Origin: Serratia sp. H1w | Lineage (GTDB): Bacteria; Pseudomonadota; Gammaproteobacteria; Enterobacterales; Enterobacteriaceae | Assembly (NCBI RefSeq): GCF_000633355.1 | Contig: NZ_AYMQ01000041.1 | Span: 1 to 64,000, forward strand | DNA: 64,000 nt | Direction: 5' to 3' | In this document: positions 42,562-52,622 of the stretch, piece by piece | Layout of the letters: every line of letters begins with the position of its first letter | Position numbering within the stretch: the stretch's first letter is position 1 | The notes under the pieces: model-generated | Seen by the model: only the letters and a program-made list of their open reading frames with translations | Databases searched by the model: none | Told to the model about the DNA's origin: nothing | Translations under genes and position numbers: made by a program

Positions 42562-42942
42562 CGTGATTACCTCTATTATTATGTCGAACTCTAGCCACTA
42601 CTGTTGTTACAAGCATGATTAGCTCGTAGGAGTATCACCGTATTGATGACGGTAATTATATTAATCTATACCGCCATTAGCTTAATGCAAGGCGGGCCAA
42701 TTACTTTTTTAATCGTCAATATGTATCCAAGTTTGTGGCAAACTCACACAATGGATCCAGAGGGATTACGGCCGGGTAAAAAATACAATTAATGCAACAG
42801 GTTGCTTCTGCATCAATCATTACTAATTATTTCATTTTATAAATAACGCCTCAGCGCCATGCGGACAGCCCCACAATATTTATTTTTATTGTTTCACTTT
42901 TACCCTGCTGCTTACCAAATCTTAACCTTGATCCCTGGCTAT
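42562..42942. other. porin promoter region and ROK-gene trailer
   Basis: About 380 bases, AT-rich. It must hold the porin promoter and any long leader; I see no clear terminator of the ROK gene, no small gene and no OmpR site strong enough to name. Confidence 0.5.
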
Positions 42943-44115
42943 TTATTTTAACAGCACTTCATAGCGAGGATTGAATTCATCAAACAGCGGCAGCGATGCG
43001 GCCCCCAGTGCGGCGGTATCTGCCCCGGTGGTGCCCAAACGAACTCGTAATCCATCCAGGTATTTACTGCGCACCGAACGGTGCAGCGGAGCCAAGCGTT
43101 TAATCAGTTGCTCCACAATGCTCTCCGGCATCAGGCCGCCGAGGATCACCGCTTCGGCATCAAACATACATTCGACGATGTTGATGGCCTGACGCAAGGC
43201 AGGTACCGCAGAATCGAACCAGTGAACCAGGCTGGCCTGCGGCAACGACAACAGATCTTGCGGCATGGCGGTCATGGGGTCTAACCCGCAGCTTTCATAC
43301 GCCGCCTGTAGCGAGACATAACGCTCCAGACAGCCCTGATTACCACAGTAACAAGCGCGTCCACCCGGTTGCACTATCATGTGGCCGACTTCACCAGCGT
43401 TGTGCGCATGGCCAGTATAAATACGCCCGTCGGTAAAGATCCCGGCCCCCAGGCCGGTGCCGAGATAAAGATAAATAAAAGAATTTAGCCGCTTGGCCAC
43501 ACCGTGCAACCGCTCGCCAATGGCGGCGACGGTCGCGTCATTTTCCAGCGTCACCGGCAGGCCACTCTGTGCAGTGAGCTCAGCGACCACGTCGGTTTGC
43601 TCCCAACCGTTGAGCGTGGTTGGCCCCACCGATGAGATCCCCTCCACCCCAAACGGCCCCGGCATCACCACACCGATGCCCAGCATTTTGCTCCAGGTCA
43701 GATCCGGCTGCTGGCGCAATTCTTGCAGTACATCACAAATCCGTTTCAGGGTCGCAGCAGGCTGGGGCTTTTGCACCATAATCAAGCGGTGGAAGCGCAC
43801 GCTTCCCGAGAGATCAACGACGATAACCAGCAGTGATTGATGATCCAGATGAATGCCGATGGAATAAGCACTGTCTGGATTCAGGGTTAGCGGCGTTGCC
43901 GGTTGGCCTCTTCCCCCCGCGCGGCGTGGCAAGTGCGAGGAAAGAATGCCAGCCTGCTCCAGTTCTGTTGCGATGTTAGAAACGGTTTGCGGCGTCAGTG
44001 AGGTCAGCCGGGCAATTTCGGCACGGGTCAATTCGCCGTGCAGACGGATCGCCTCGATCACTACGCGCCGGTTGTGTGCACGAGCATGTTCAAGGTTAGT
44101 GCCGGAAGTCGTCAT
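42943..44115 (-). CDS. ROK-family repressor (NagC/Mlc type)
   Basis: 390 residues. Winged helix at about 14-70 (RAEIARLTSLTPQTVSNIATELEQAGIL). The sugar-kinase-like domain has the ATP-loop variant YLGTGLGAGIF, the ROK zinc motif GHAHNAGEVGHM..CYCGNQGCLERY, and ENDATVAA. Divergent from a sugar ABC operon, so it probably represses those genes until a sugar binds. Confidence 0.88.
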   Translation of the reverse strand: MTTSGTNLEHARAHNRRVVIEAIRLHGELTRAEIARLTSLTPQTVSNIATELEQAGILSSHLPRRAGGRGQPATPLTLNPDSAYSIGIHLDHQSLLVIVVDLSGSVRFHRLIMVQKPQPAATLKRICDVLQELRQQPDLTWSKMLGIGVVMPGPFGVEGISSVGPTTLNGWEQTDVVAELTAQSGLPVTLENDATVAAIGERLHGVAKRLNSFIYLYLGTGLGAGIFTDGRIYTGHAHNAGEVGHMIVQPGGRACYCGNQGCLERYVSLQAAYESCGLDPMTAMPQDLLSLPQASLVHWFDSAVPALRQAINIVECMFDAEAVILGGLMPESIVEQLIKRLAPLHRSVRSKYLDGLRVRLGTTGADTAALGAASLPLFDEFNPRYEVLLK

Positions 44116-44171
44116 AACTGCCTATGCAGAAAGGGAGATCGTGTTAGCAGTATGGTGCCCTCCAATAAAGC

Positions 44172-44184
44172 AATCAAATTGATT
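44172..44184. promoter_or_regulatory. candidate ROK operator
   Basis: AATCAA-A-TTGATT, an AT-rich palindrome in the 98-base gap between the ROK gene and the binding-protein gene. ROK operators are AT-rich palindromes; this match is weak. Confidence 0.35.
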
Positions 44185-44213
44185 TAAAAATCTTTTTACA
44201 CCGGAGACCGCAC

Positions 44214-45464
44214 ATGAAAAGTACCACCATCGCCGCCAGTGCAGTTTGTACCCTCACTGCCCTGACGTTTAGCCTCTCATCTGCCTTTGCTGCCCCAACG
44301 CAAATCAACGCGCTGTTTATGACCCAGGCGGCCTACAGCGAAAATGATATTCGCGCCATGACTGCCGACTTCAGCAAACAGCACCCGGATATTACCGTTA
44401 ACCTGGAGTTTGTCCCTTACGAAGCGCTACACGACAAGATCGTGGCGGCGCGCGGGGCCGGTAGCAATGGCTATGACGTGGTGCTATTCGACGCCATCTG
44501 GCCTGCCGAATTCACCAAGTTCGGTCTGCTGCAAGACGTCACCGCGCGCGTCAGTCCAGAGGACAGCAAGAAGATCTTTGACGGGGCCATGACCACCGTG
44601 ACGTACAAGGATAAGGTCTGGGGCATGCCGTGGATCCTCGATACCAAGTATCTTTACTTCAATAAAGCCATGCTGGCCAAGGCTGGCATCACCGCCCCAC
44701 CGAAAACCTGGCAGGAACTGGAACAGCAGGCGGAAATCCTCAAACAGAAAGGCATCGTAAAATATCCGCTGGTTTGGAGCTGGTCGCAGGCGGAAGCGCT
44801 GATCTGTGATTACACCACCCTGGTTTCCGGCAATGGCGGCAAATTCTATCAACAGGGAAAAATTGATTTCTCCACGCCAGCCTCACTCGCAGCGGCCAGC
44901 TATATGAAGCAGTCGCTGGATAAAGGTTTGACCAACCCCAACTCCCGTGAGTATCTGGAGGAAGACGTCCGCAAAGCCTTCTCCAACGGTGATGCTGCGT
45001 TCGCCCTCAACTGGACCTATATGTACAACATGGCCAACGATGCCAAACAGAGCAAAGTGGCTGGCGATGTGGGCATCGCCCCAGCTCCGGGTGGCAAGCC
45101 GGGCCAGGTAGGTGCGGTGAATGGTTCGATGGGGTTGGGCATTGCCAAGGCCAGCGCCCATCCGGACCAGGCCTGGGAATATATCAGTTACATGACCTCG
45201 CAGCCGGTACAGGACAAATACGCCAAGCTCAGCCTGCCGATCTGGAAATCGTCTTACGACGATCCGGCGGTGCAAAAGGATCAGGAGCCGCTGATTGCCG
45301 CTGCCAAACAGTCGCTGAACGTGATGCTTTCGCGCCCGGAAACGGCGGATTACTCGCGCTTATCCAACGGTCTGCAACAGGATTTGCAACAGATCTTGCA
45401 GGGCAAGGTGACGCCGCAGGAAGGGCTGGCTACTGCCACCCAAAGTACCGCACGGTTGCGTTAA
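44214..45464 (+). CDS. ABC sugar transporter, periplasmic binding protein
   Basis: 416 residues. Signal peptide ending ALTFSLSSAFA-AP. Family 1 solute-binding features: VVLFDAIWPAEF, WILDTKYLYFNKAMLAKAG and the C-terminal AWEYISYMTSQPVQDKYAK. It captures a mono- or oligosaccharide for the two permeases that follow. GGAG is close to the ATG. First gene of an operon controlled by the divergent ROK repressor; ligand unknown. Confidence 0.88.
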   Translation: MKSTTIAASAVCTLTALTFSLSSAFAAPTQINALFMTQAAYSENDIRAMTADFSKQHPDITVNLEFVPYEALHDKIVAARGAGSNGYDVVLFDAIWPAEFTKFGLLQDVTARVSPEDSKKIFDGAMTTVTYKDKVWGMPWILDTKYLYFNKAMLAKAGITAPPKTWQELEQQAEILKQKGIVKYPLVWSWSQAEALICDYTTLVSGNGGKFYQQGKIDFSTPASLAAASYMKQSLDKGLTNPNSREYLEEDVRKAFSNGDAAFALNWTYMYNMANDAKQSKVAGDVGIAPAPGGKPGQVGAVNGSMGLGIAKASAHPDQAWEYISYMTSQPVQDKYAKLSLPIWKSSYDDPAVQKDQEPLIAAAKQSLNVMLSRPETADYSRLSNGLQQDLQQILQGKVTPQEGLATATQSTARLR

Positions 45465-45467
45465 GGG

Positions 45468-46382
45468 ATGAGCATGCTCACTTTACCTCAACGTGAGCGG
45501 CGTCAGGCATGGGTGCTGCTGGCACCCATGTTACTGATGATGCTGCTGTTAACCGCCTGGCCGCTGGGCCGCACGCTTTGGCTGAGCTTCACCGATGCCG
45601 CCCTGGTAGGTGACGGCACCACACCTGCCTGGGTGGGAGGTGACAACTTTCTCTATGCCCTCACCGACCCGGATTTTCAGGCCGCGTTATGGCGCACGCT
45701 TTATTTCACCGTGGTTTCGGTAGCCTTCGAGGGGCTGATCGGTGTGCTGGTGGCGTTACTGCTCAACCAGAAGTTTTATGGCCGCAATGTCCTGCGGGTG
45801 CTGGTGATCCTGCCTTGGGCCTTGCCGACCATCGTCAATGCCACGATGTGGCGGCTTAATTTCAACCCCGACTATGGCAGCATTAATGCCCTGCTGACCC
45901 AGCTTGGCGTGATTGACCATTACCGCAGCTGGCTGGGCGATCCTGCTTCGGCCCTTAATGCGGTGATGCTGGCGGATATCTGGAAAAACTATCCGCTGAT
46001 CACCCTGCTGACGCTGGCGGCGTTGCAGTCGATCCCAGAAGACTTGTACGAGGCGGCCAGACTGGACGGTGCCTCGGCCTGGCGGCGTTTTCGCGCCATC
46101 ACCCTGCCCGCGATCCTGGCACCGCTGGCGGTAGCGCTGGTGTTGCGCACCATCGATGCTTTCAAGGTGTTCGATATCATTTACGTGATGACCCGCGGCG
46201 GACCGATGGACAGCACCAAAACCGTCAGCTTCTTCGTTTATCAGGAGTCGTTCAGCTATTTGCGCGCGGGCAGCGGCGCGGCCTATGCGGTGTTGATGAC
46301 GCTGCTGTGCGGATTGCTGATTGCGCTGTATCTGTTGATGTTGTTCCGCCAGCGTAAAGGGAGTTCCGCCGATGAAGCGTAA
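45468..46382 (+). CDS. ABC sugar transporter permease (MalF/UgpA-like)
   Basis: 304 residues, six predicted helices. The EAA loop reads YEAARLDGASAWRRFRAITLPAI, where the ATPase docks. The longest start is 45468; ATG 45474 has the better ribosome-site spacing (AAGGG then six bases). The stop overlaps the second permease gene by 11 bases. Confidence 0.88.
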   Translation: MSMLTLPQRERRQAWVLLAPMLLMMLLLTAWPLGRTLWLSFTDAALVGDGTTPAWVGGDNFLYALTDPDFQAALWRTLYFTVVSVAFEGLIGVLVALLLNQKFYGRNVLRVLVILPWALPTIVNATMWRLNFNPDYGSINALLTQLGVIDHYRSWLGDPASALNAVMLADIWKNYPLITLLTLAALQSIPEDLYEAARLDGASAWRRFRAITLPAILAPLAVALVLRTIDAFKVFDIIYVMTRGGPMDSTKTVSFFVYQESFSYLRAGSGAAYAVLMTLLCGLLIALYLLMLFRQRKGSSADEA

Positions 46383-47211
46383 AATCCGCCGCGCACTCTG
46401 CTATCTGGCCGCTCTGCTGCTGGCGGTGTCGATCCTGGCCCCGATGCTGTGGTTGTTTTTGATGAGCGTCAGCTCGAGTGCCGACCTGACCCGCGTCCCC
46501 TTGGAATGGCTGCCGCGCCAGTGGGACTTTTCACGCTATGGCAGCCTGTTATCGCTACAGGCTGGCCAGCCCGGTGCGCTGTTTTTACATGCGATGCTCA
46601 ACAGCCTGTTGGTGGCCTGCGGAGCCACGCTGATCTCGCTGTTATTGGCGATCCCGGCGGCGTTCAGTTTCTCCCGCTACCCCGGACGCGACTGTTGGCT
46701 GTTCACCAGCTTGGCGATTTACATGGTGCCACCGGTGGCCTTCGTGCTGCCGCTGTACTTTATCCTGCAAAAACTGACGTTGCTGAACACCCACCTCGGG
46801 CTGGTGTTGGTGTATTGCTCGATGATCATGCCGTTCCTGACCTGGATGCTGAAAAACCAGTTCGATGCCCTGCCGATCGATATCGAGCAGGCCGCCAGAC
46901 TGGACGGCTTACGCCAGTGGCAGGTGCTGTTACGGATCACTTTACCGCTGGCTAAACCGGCGTTAGGGGCGTCGGCCCTGTTTGGCTGGCTGCTGGCCTG
47001 GGACGAGTTTTTCTACGCGCTGCTGTTCACCAGCAATATTCAGGCACAGACGCTGCCGGTGACCATTGCCGGTTTCACCGCCGGGCGAGCCACCGATGAC
47101 GGCCTGATCGCCGCCGTCGGTATTTTAGCGGCCATTCCGCCACTGTTTATCGCCATCTGGCTGCAAAAGACGCTGGTCAGCGGTTTAACCAGCGGTGGCA
47201 GCAAGGGCTAA
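46372..47211 (+). CDS. ABC sugar transporter permease (MalG/UgpE-like)
   Basis: 279 residues with six helices. The EAA motif is EQAARLDGLRQWQVLLRITLPLA. The N-terminus has a long hydrophobic helix (LCYLAALLLAVSILAPMLWLF). It pairs with the upstream permease to form the membrane channel. The start codon lies in the end of the previous gene. Confidence 0.88.
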   Translation: MKRKIRRALCYLAALLLAVSILAPMLWLFLMSVSSSADLTRVPLEWLPRQWDFSRYGSLLSLQAGQPGALFLHAMLNSLLVACGATLISLLLAIPAAFSFSRYPGRDCWLFTSLAIYMVPPVAFVLPLYFILQKLTLLNTHLGLVLVYCSMIMPFLTWMLKNQFDALPIDIEQAARLDGLRQWQVLLRITLPLAKPALGASALFGWLLAWDEFFYALLFTSNIQAQTLPVTIAGFTAGRATDDGLIAAVGILAAIPPLFIAIWLQKTLVSGLTSGGSKG

Positions 47212-47232
47212 TTTGAAAGGGAGTGAAGTTAC

Positions 47233-48177
47233 ATGATGAATTCCACCCAAGCCACGTTATACGTAGCTGGCAACATTAACGTCGATGTGATTATGAGTAC
47301 CTTGCAGCACTGGCCGCAAAAAGGCACCGAGGCGATGCTGGATCATAGCGAAATGCGCCCCGGCGGCTCTGCTGGCAACTGCGCATTGGCGCTGGCCGCG
47401 CTGCAAACGCCCTATCGGCTGGTTGCCAATCAAGGTAATGACTATTTCAGCCCGTGGCTGGCCAGCCAGTTTCCGGAGAGCGCGGTTTACTGGCCAACTT
47501 ACCCTTGTGAAACGTCGCTGACGTTTGGCGTCACACACCCGGATAATGAAAGAACCTTTTTCAGCAATCAGGGCCACATCACCCGACTGACCCACGACGA
47601 TGTGCTGCACCAGTTGCCGCTGGTCGCCAGCCAAGGCGATATAGTGCTGTTATGTGGAACCTTTCTCTGCACCACGCTGATGGCGGCCTATCCGGCTCTA
47701 CTGCAAGCCTTACACCAGCGAGGTTATCGCATCGCGGTCGACACCGGTTGGCCACCGCAGGGCTGGAGCGATGAACTTCGCGCACAGATCGCAGAGTGGC
47801 TGCCACTGTGCGATATCCTGCTGCTCAACGAGGTGGAAACCTGTGGCATGGCGGGTAATGACGATCTTTACACTGCAGCGCGCACGCTCAACCGACAACA
47901 GCCCACCGATGGCCAGTGCGTGGTAAAATGCGGGCCCGACGGCGCCAAGTTGTGGAGCGGTGAACGGCAGCTGCAAGCTGCGGCGCATCCCATCAAGGTA
48001 GTCGATACCATCGGTGCCGGAGATAGTTTCAACGCCGGTTTTCTGACGGCAATCCTGTACGGCCACTCGGCGAGCGTCGCCCTGCGTTGGGGAATTCGTG
48101 CCGCCAGCCATGCGATCGGCAGCTCACCGCGCCAATATCTGGACTGGCAAACCCTGAAAACCTGCGCCGGAGAGTAA
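47233..48177 (+). CDS. PfkB-family sugar kinase
   Basis: 314 residues. N-terminal GGSAGNCALALAALQ and C-terminal DTIGAGDSFNAGFL, where Asp is the catalytic base. It phosphorylates a sugar or nucleoside, here probably the product imported by the adjoining ABC system. GGGAG lies before the ATG; a second ATG follows directly. Confidence 0.85.
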   Translation: MMNSTQATLYVAGNINVDVIMSTLQHWPQKGTEAMLDHSEMRPGGSAGNCALALAALQTPYRLVANQGNDYFSPWLASQFPESAVYWPTYPCETSLTFGVTHPDNERTFFSNQGHITRLTHDDVLHQLPLVASQGDIVLLCGTFLCTTLMAAYPALLQALHQRGYRIAVDTGWPPQGWSDELRAQIAEWLPLCDILLLNEVETCGMAGNDDLYTAARTLNRQQPTDGQCVVKCGPDGAKLWSGERQLQAAAHPIKVVDTIGAGDSFNAGFLTAILYGHSASVALRWGIRAASHAIGSSPRQYLDWQTLKTCAGE

Positions 48178-48182
48178 ATCTG

Positions 48183-49250
48183 ATGGCAAGCGTCGAACTG
48201 GTGCAAGTTGCCAAATACTATGGCAAACAGCGGGTGCTCAACCCGCTCGATTTAACCATCCCGGATGGCAGTTTTACCGTGTTGGTTGGCCCTTCTGGCT
48301 GCGGGAAATCGACGCTGCTGCGCTTGCTGGCCGGATTGGATACGCTTTCCGACGGCGCGATCCTGCTCGATAAGCAGAAGATTAGCGATCTCGATCCCGC
48401 CGATCGGGATATCGCCATGGTGTTTCAAAGCTATGCGCTCTACCCACACCTGACGGTGGCGGAAAATATGGCGTTTCATATGCAGGTGATGAAGGTCAGT
48501 AAAAGCGAGCAGCAGGCTAAAGTGCAGCAGGCGGCGCGTATTCTGGGGATCGCTACGCTCTTGCAGCGTTACCCCAAGGAGCTTTCTGGGGGGCAACGGC
48601 AGCGGGTCGCCATGGGCCGGGCGATGGTGCGTAATCCGAAGGTGTTTCTGTTTGATGAGCCATTGTCTAACCTTGATGCCCAGTTGCGGATGGAACTGCG
48701 GGCCGAAATCAAGGCACTGCATCAACAGTTTCGTACCACGACGGTCTACGTGACCCACGATCAGGTTGAAGCCATGACGTTAGCCGATCAGATCGTGGTG
48801 ATGAAAGACGGTAATATCGTGCAACAAGGTAAACCGCTGGAGATTTATGACGCGCCCGTCGATACCTTTGTCGCCCGATTCATCGGTTCACCACCGATGA
48901 ACTTACTGGAAGGCGTAGTGCAAAACCAGGGGGTTGCCTGCGGTGAGCTATGGTTTCCTTTGCCCGACAAATGGCATGGCGTCACCGAGGGCAGCCAGGT
49001 GATCCTCGGGCTGCGTCCGCACGATTTCCGTCTGGTCGCCACCAGTAGCCAACCTGCTGCGGAGCTGAGGCTGATAGAAGTCACCGGTGATGTCAGCCTG
49101 TTGCATCTCACCTGGGCCGGTTTTCGCTTGCATGTGCAGTTCAGCGGTCGGATCGACGCACAAAGCGGCCAAAGGCTCGCGCTTGAGGCCAATGCCAGTG
49201 CTATCCATCTGTTTGATGCCCAGAGCGGGCAACGGTTGGCTGGCGGTTAA
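48183..49250 (+). CDS. sugar ABC transporter ATPase (MalK/UgpC-like)
   Basis: 355 residues from MASVELVQVAKYYG. Walker A GPSGCGKST (about 37-45), signature LSGGQRQRVAMGRAM, Walker B VFLFDEPLSNLD and H-loop THDQVEAMTLAD. A C-terminal TOBE-like domain follows about residue 235. It powers the two permeases. GGAGAG lies upstream in the end of the kinase gene, so the operon reads kinase then ATPase last. Confidence 0.92.
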   Translation: MASVELVQVAKYYGKQRVLNPLDLTIPDGSFTVLVGPSGCGKSTLLRLLAGLDTLSDGAILLDKQKISDLDPADRDIAMVFQSYALYPHLTVAENMAFHMQVMKVSKSEQQAKVQQAARILGIATLLQRYPKELSGGQRQRVAMGRAMVRNPKVFLFDEPLSNLDAQLRMELRAEIKALHQQFRTTTVYVTHDQVEAMTLADQIVVMKDGNIVQQGKPLEIYDAPVDTFVARFIGSPPMNLLEGVVQNQGVACGELWFPLPDKWHGVTEGSQVILGLRPHDFRLVATSSQPAAELRLIEVTGDVSLLHLTWAGFRLHVQFSGRIDAQSGQRLALEANASAIHLFDAQSGQRLAGG

Positions 49251-49280
49251 TTTCGATCGAACTGGCGTTTTTACAGCTAA

Positions 49281-49305
49281 GCGGGCGCAGCATGCGGCGC
49301 CCCTA
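49281..49305. repeat. REP-like palindrome, copy 2
   Basis: GGGCGCAGCATGCGGCGCCC then CCTAC, after the ATPase gene stop. One mismatch breaks the palindrome relative to copy 1. Confidence 0.7.
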
Positions 49306-49427
49306 CAAATCGTCCTGTTTAACCTTGTCGTGATGCGTTATGCTCAAAAACTCTGCCGACGTTACGATTTTTGAAACGGGGTTTCTGTTATGCCTGCGTG
49401 TTTGCCGTACTCCAGCCGGAGCCGTCC

Positions 49428-50873
49428 ATGAGCTGGTTCTCCCGCGCTAGCGCGCTCCCGCTGCTGGTCGCCGGGGCATTCTTTATGGAAAACCTGGATG
49501 GCACGGTAATTGTCACCGCCATGCCGCAAATGGCGGCGGCGTTTGGCGTACAGCCGGTCGATATGAACATCGGGGTTTCTGCCTATATTCTTACCCTGAC
49601 GGTGTTTATCCCCGCCAGCGGCTGGATCGCCAACCGCTTCGGTGCCCGCAATATTTTCACCGCCGCCATCGTTATTTTTACCCTGGCCTCGGTGTTGTGC
49701 GCTCTCAGCACAACTTTGCCGCAATTTACCACCGCTCGTATCCTGCAAGGCTTTGGTGGCGCACTCATGGTGCCGGTAGGCCGCCTGGTAGTTCTGCGCA
49801 ATACCGCCAAACCCGATCTGATCAACGCTATTGCCACTATCACCTGGCCAGGGTTGGCGGCGCCGATCCTGGGGCCACCGGTGGGCGGTTTTATCACCAC
49901 CTACGCTTCCTGGCACTGGATTTTTATTCTCAACGTCCCGCTTGGCCTGCTGGCGTTGTTCTTCGCCTGGCGGTTGATCCCCCATGAGCCAGCTCAGAAA
50001 GGCGTCCCCTTTGATGGCGTGGGCTTTGCACTCACCGGCGTCGCCTGTTTCGGGCTGATGTTTGGCCTGGATCTGATCAACAGCCCGCAGCTTTCTTGGT
50101 TGGTGCCGCTATTATGTCTGGTGGGCAGTCTGGCGCTAGGCAGCCTGGCAATCCGCCACGCCAAACGCCATGCCTATCCCTTGATGGATCTCTGGGCGAT
50201 GCGGATTAAAAGTTACGCCGTCACTATTAAGGGCGGTACCCTGTTCCGTATCGCCATCGGAGCCGTGCCGTTCCTGCTGCCCTTGCTGTTTCAAATCGGC
50301 TTTGGCTTGAATGCCTTCGACGCGGGATTATTGGTATTGGCCGTGTTTGCCGGTAATCTGGTGATGAAACCCTTTACCTCACCGATCCTCTACCGGTTCC
50401 GCTTCCGTACCACGCTAGTGGTCAACGGTTTACTCAACGCTGCCACCATCTTTGCCTGTGCGTTGCTTACCCCACAGACCCCTACCTGGCTAATTCTGGC
50501 GCTGCTGTTTGTCAGTGGCTTGACGCGTTCAATGCAGTTCACCGCGCTCAATACGCTGGCGTTTTCCGAAGTGCCGCAGCCACGCATGAGCGGAGCCAAC
50601 ACCCTGTTCAATATGGCCCAACAGATGGGCAGCGGCCTGGGGATCGCCATCGGCGCGCTGGCGTTGCGGCTAGCAGAGATGCTGATGCCGCAGCAACATG
50701 GCACGGTACCGCTGGCCGATTTCCAACTGGCCTTTATCGTGATCGGCGTGATCGCCCTGTTGGCGGTGCTGGATAGCTTTACGCTGGGCGCAGAGGCGGG
50801 CAATGAAATCCGCCAAAGGAAAAGTGCGCCCCCCACGTCTGAAAAATCTCTGGCAACCAAGGTAAGGAGTTAA
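49428..50873 (+). CDS. DHA2-type multidrug MFS transporter (14 helices)
   Basis: 481 residues from MSWFSRASALPLLVAGAFFM. Motif C-like GPPVGGFITTYASWHWIFILNVPLG (helix 5) and ENLDGTVIVTAMPQMA (helix 1) are typical of the EmrB/QacA group. It extrudes lipophilic compounds with protons. CGGAG lies seven bases before the ATG. Followed after two bases by the reductase gene, so probably one operon. Confidence 0.85.
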   Translation: MSWFSRASALPLLVAGAFFMENLDGTVIVTAMPQMAAAFGVQPVDMNIGVSAYILTLTVFIPASGWIANRFGARNIFTAAIVIFTLASVLCALSTTLPQFTTARILQGFGGALMVPVGRLVVLRNTAKPDLINAIATITWPGLAAPILGPPVGGFITTYASWHWIFILNVPLGLLALFFAWRLIPHEPAQKGVPFDGVGFALTGVACFGLMFGLDLINSPQLSWLVPLLCLVGSLALGSLAIRHAKRHAYPLMDLWAMRIKSYAVTIKGGTLFRIAIGAVPFLLPLLFQIGFGLNAFDAGLLVLAVFAGNLVMKPFTSPILYRFRFRTTLVVNGLLNAATIFACALLTPQTPTWLILALLFVSGLTRSMQFTALNTLAFSEVPQPRMSGANTLFNMAQQMGSGLGIAIGALALRLAEMLMPQQHGTVPLADFQLAFIVIGVIALLAVLDSFTLGAEAGNEIRQRKSAPPTSEKSLATKVRS

Positions 50874-50875
50874 CG

Positions 50876-51934
50876 ATGGAATACCGTCAACTTGGCCGTT
50901 CCGGCCTGAAAGTTTCGGCGCTAAGTTTGGGCACCATGACCTTTGGAGGGCAAGGCAAGTTCGCCAAAACCGGCACGACTGATGTCAGCGAGGCACGCAA
51001 TCAGATCGCCATGTGCATTGACGCCGGGATCAACCTGTTCGATACCGCCGATGTGTACTCGGCAGGCCAATCGGAGGAGATCCTCGGCCAAGCACTGGGC
51101 AGTCAACGCCATGAGGTGCTGATCGCCAGCAAGGCCCGTTTCCCCATGGGCAGCGGCCCGAACGACGCCGGGCTGTCACGCCACCACCTGATCCGCGCGT
51201 GCGAAGCCAGCCTGAAACGCCTGAACACCGACTATCTCGATCTGTATCAGTTACACGAATGGGACGGCATCACACCGGTGGAAGAAACGCTGCGGGCATT
51301 GGAAGATCTGGTGAGCAGCGGCAAGGTGCGCTACACCGGTTTGTCCAACTTCTCCGGTTGGCATCTGATGAAACACCTGGGCAGCGCTGAACGCTTGGGA
51401 TTGGTACGCCCGGTCAGTCAACAGATCCATTACAGCCTCCAGGCACGCGAAGCGGAATACGAACTGCTACCGGTCGCACAGGATCAAGGGCTTGGCGTCT
51501 TGGTCTGGAGCCCATTGGCCGGTGGCCTGCTGTCGGGCAAATATCGTCGTAATCTACCGACACCGGAAGGCACCCGCCATCTGGCCAACTGGGGTGAACC
51601 GCCGGTGCGCGATCAAGAGGCGCTGTTTGATATTGTCGAGGTGCTGGTAGACATTGCTCACTCCCGTGGCATCTCTGCGGCACAAATCGCGCTGGCCTGG
51701 CTGTTGGCACGCCCAACGATAACGTCGGTCGTCATTGGTGCCCGTAACGCGGAGCAGTTCAAAGACAACCTGCACGCGGCCAACCTGATCCTGAACGAAG
51801 AAGAGCTGCGGCGCTTGGAGGAAGTGAGCCGTCCGCCGCTGATTTATCCGTACTGGCACCAGGCCTCCACCGCACCCGATCGCCTCTCTGCGGCTGACCT
51901 TTTACTACTGGCTCCCCACCTGGTAAAAAAATAA
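50876..51934 (+). CDS. aldo/keto reductase
   Basis: 352 residues. Catalytic set: Asp and Tyr in NLFDTADVYSAG, Lys in LIASKARF, His in YQLHEWDG. The NADPH site includes GLSNFSGW and the C-terminal SVVIGARNAEQF. Reduces aldehydes or ketones. AAGGAG precedes the ATG. Ends before a strong terminator. Confidence 0.88.
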   Translation: MEYRQLGRSGLKVSALSLGTMTFGGQGKFAKTGTTDVSEARNQIAMCIDAGINLFDTADVYSAGQSEEILGQALGSQRHEVLIASKARFPMGSGPNDAGLSRHHLIRACEASLKRLNTDYLDLYQLHEWDGITPVEETLRALEDLVSSGKVRYTGLSNFSGWHLMKHLGSAERLGLVRPVSQQIHYSLQAREAEYELLPVAQDQGLGVLVWSPLAGGLLSGKYRRNLPTPEGTRHLANWGEPPVRDQEALFDIVEVLVDIAHSRGISAAQIALAWLLARPTITSVVIGARNAEQFKDNLHAANLILNEEELRRLEEVSRPPLIYPYWHQASTAPDRLSAADLLLLAPHLVKK

Positions 51935-51968
51935 GTCGCATCTGGCGCTAATCAACGTAATATCGATG

Positions 51969-51999
51969 ATCCGCCCCGTTTTAACGGGAGCGGATTTTT
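51969..51999 (+). terminator. Rho-independent terminator after the reductase gene
   Basis: ATCCGC pairs with GCGGAT, extended inward by CCGTT/AACGG, and is followed by five T. Confidence 0.85.
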
Positions 52000-52033
52000 G
52001 CCATTTCAGGCCTGAAAAGCGAGGTAAATAATA

Positions 52034-52558
52034 ATGATCCACAGTGACCTTACTCAGTGCCGTGTGAATACCGATCGGTTGTTGATTGCCCCTTTTACCG
52101 CAGCAGACGCCGACGATGTTTACCAGGCGATCACTCCTACGCTAACGCGTTTTTTAACCTTTGAACCAGAAGAATCCCCCGAGGCGTTTGCCAATATCTG
52201 GGAAGGCTGGCTGCCGCTGATCCGTGAAGGTGAAGAAGTCATCTTTGTGGCACGGTTGCGTGACAGCAAGCAGTTCGTTGGCCTGGGTGGCGTACATAAT
52301 CTGCACAGCCAAACACCTGAACTGGGCATCTGGGTGAAAGAAAGCCTGCATGGCAAAGGCTATGGGCGCGAAATCGTGCACGCCATGGCCAAGTGGGCCA
52401 GCGAACGTTACCACCCGCCGTACTTTATTTACCCGGTAGCCGAGCAGAACACGCCAAGCCGCCGCATTGCCGAATCGCTGGGGGGGACGGTGCAAGGCCG
52501 TCGTGAGAATATCAAATACGACTGCGTGGTTTACCACGTGCCAGCCATCACCGTTTAA
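52034..52558 (+). CDS. GNAT-family acetyltransferase
   Basis: 174 residues. RimJ/RimL-like layout: TDRLLIAPFTAADADDVYQAI at the start, ELGIWVKESLHGKGYGREIV with the acetyl-CoA loop (GKGYG), and SRRIAESLGGTVQG near the end. Acetylates an amino group of a protein or small molecule; the acceptor is unknown. Stand-alone gene. Confidence 0.82.
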   Translation: MIHSDLTQCRVNTDRLLIAPFTAADADDVYQAITPTLTRFLTFEPEESPEAFANIWEGWLPLIREGEEVIFVARLRDSKQFVGLGGVHNLHSQTPELGIWVKESLHGKGYGREIVHAMAKWASERYHPPYFIYPVAEQNTPSRRIAESLGGTVQGRRENIKYDCVVYHVPAITV

Positions 52559-52622
52559 ATTGCAGGGTTAACGCAACCGCGTTAGAGTGGATGCAGGGTA
52601 AAAACAGTTAAGGAACAGTAGC

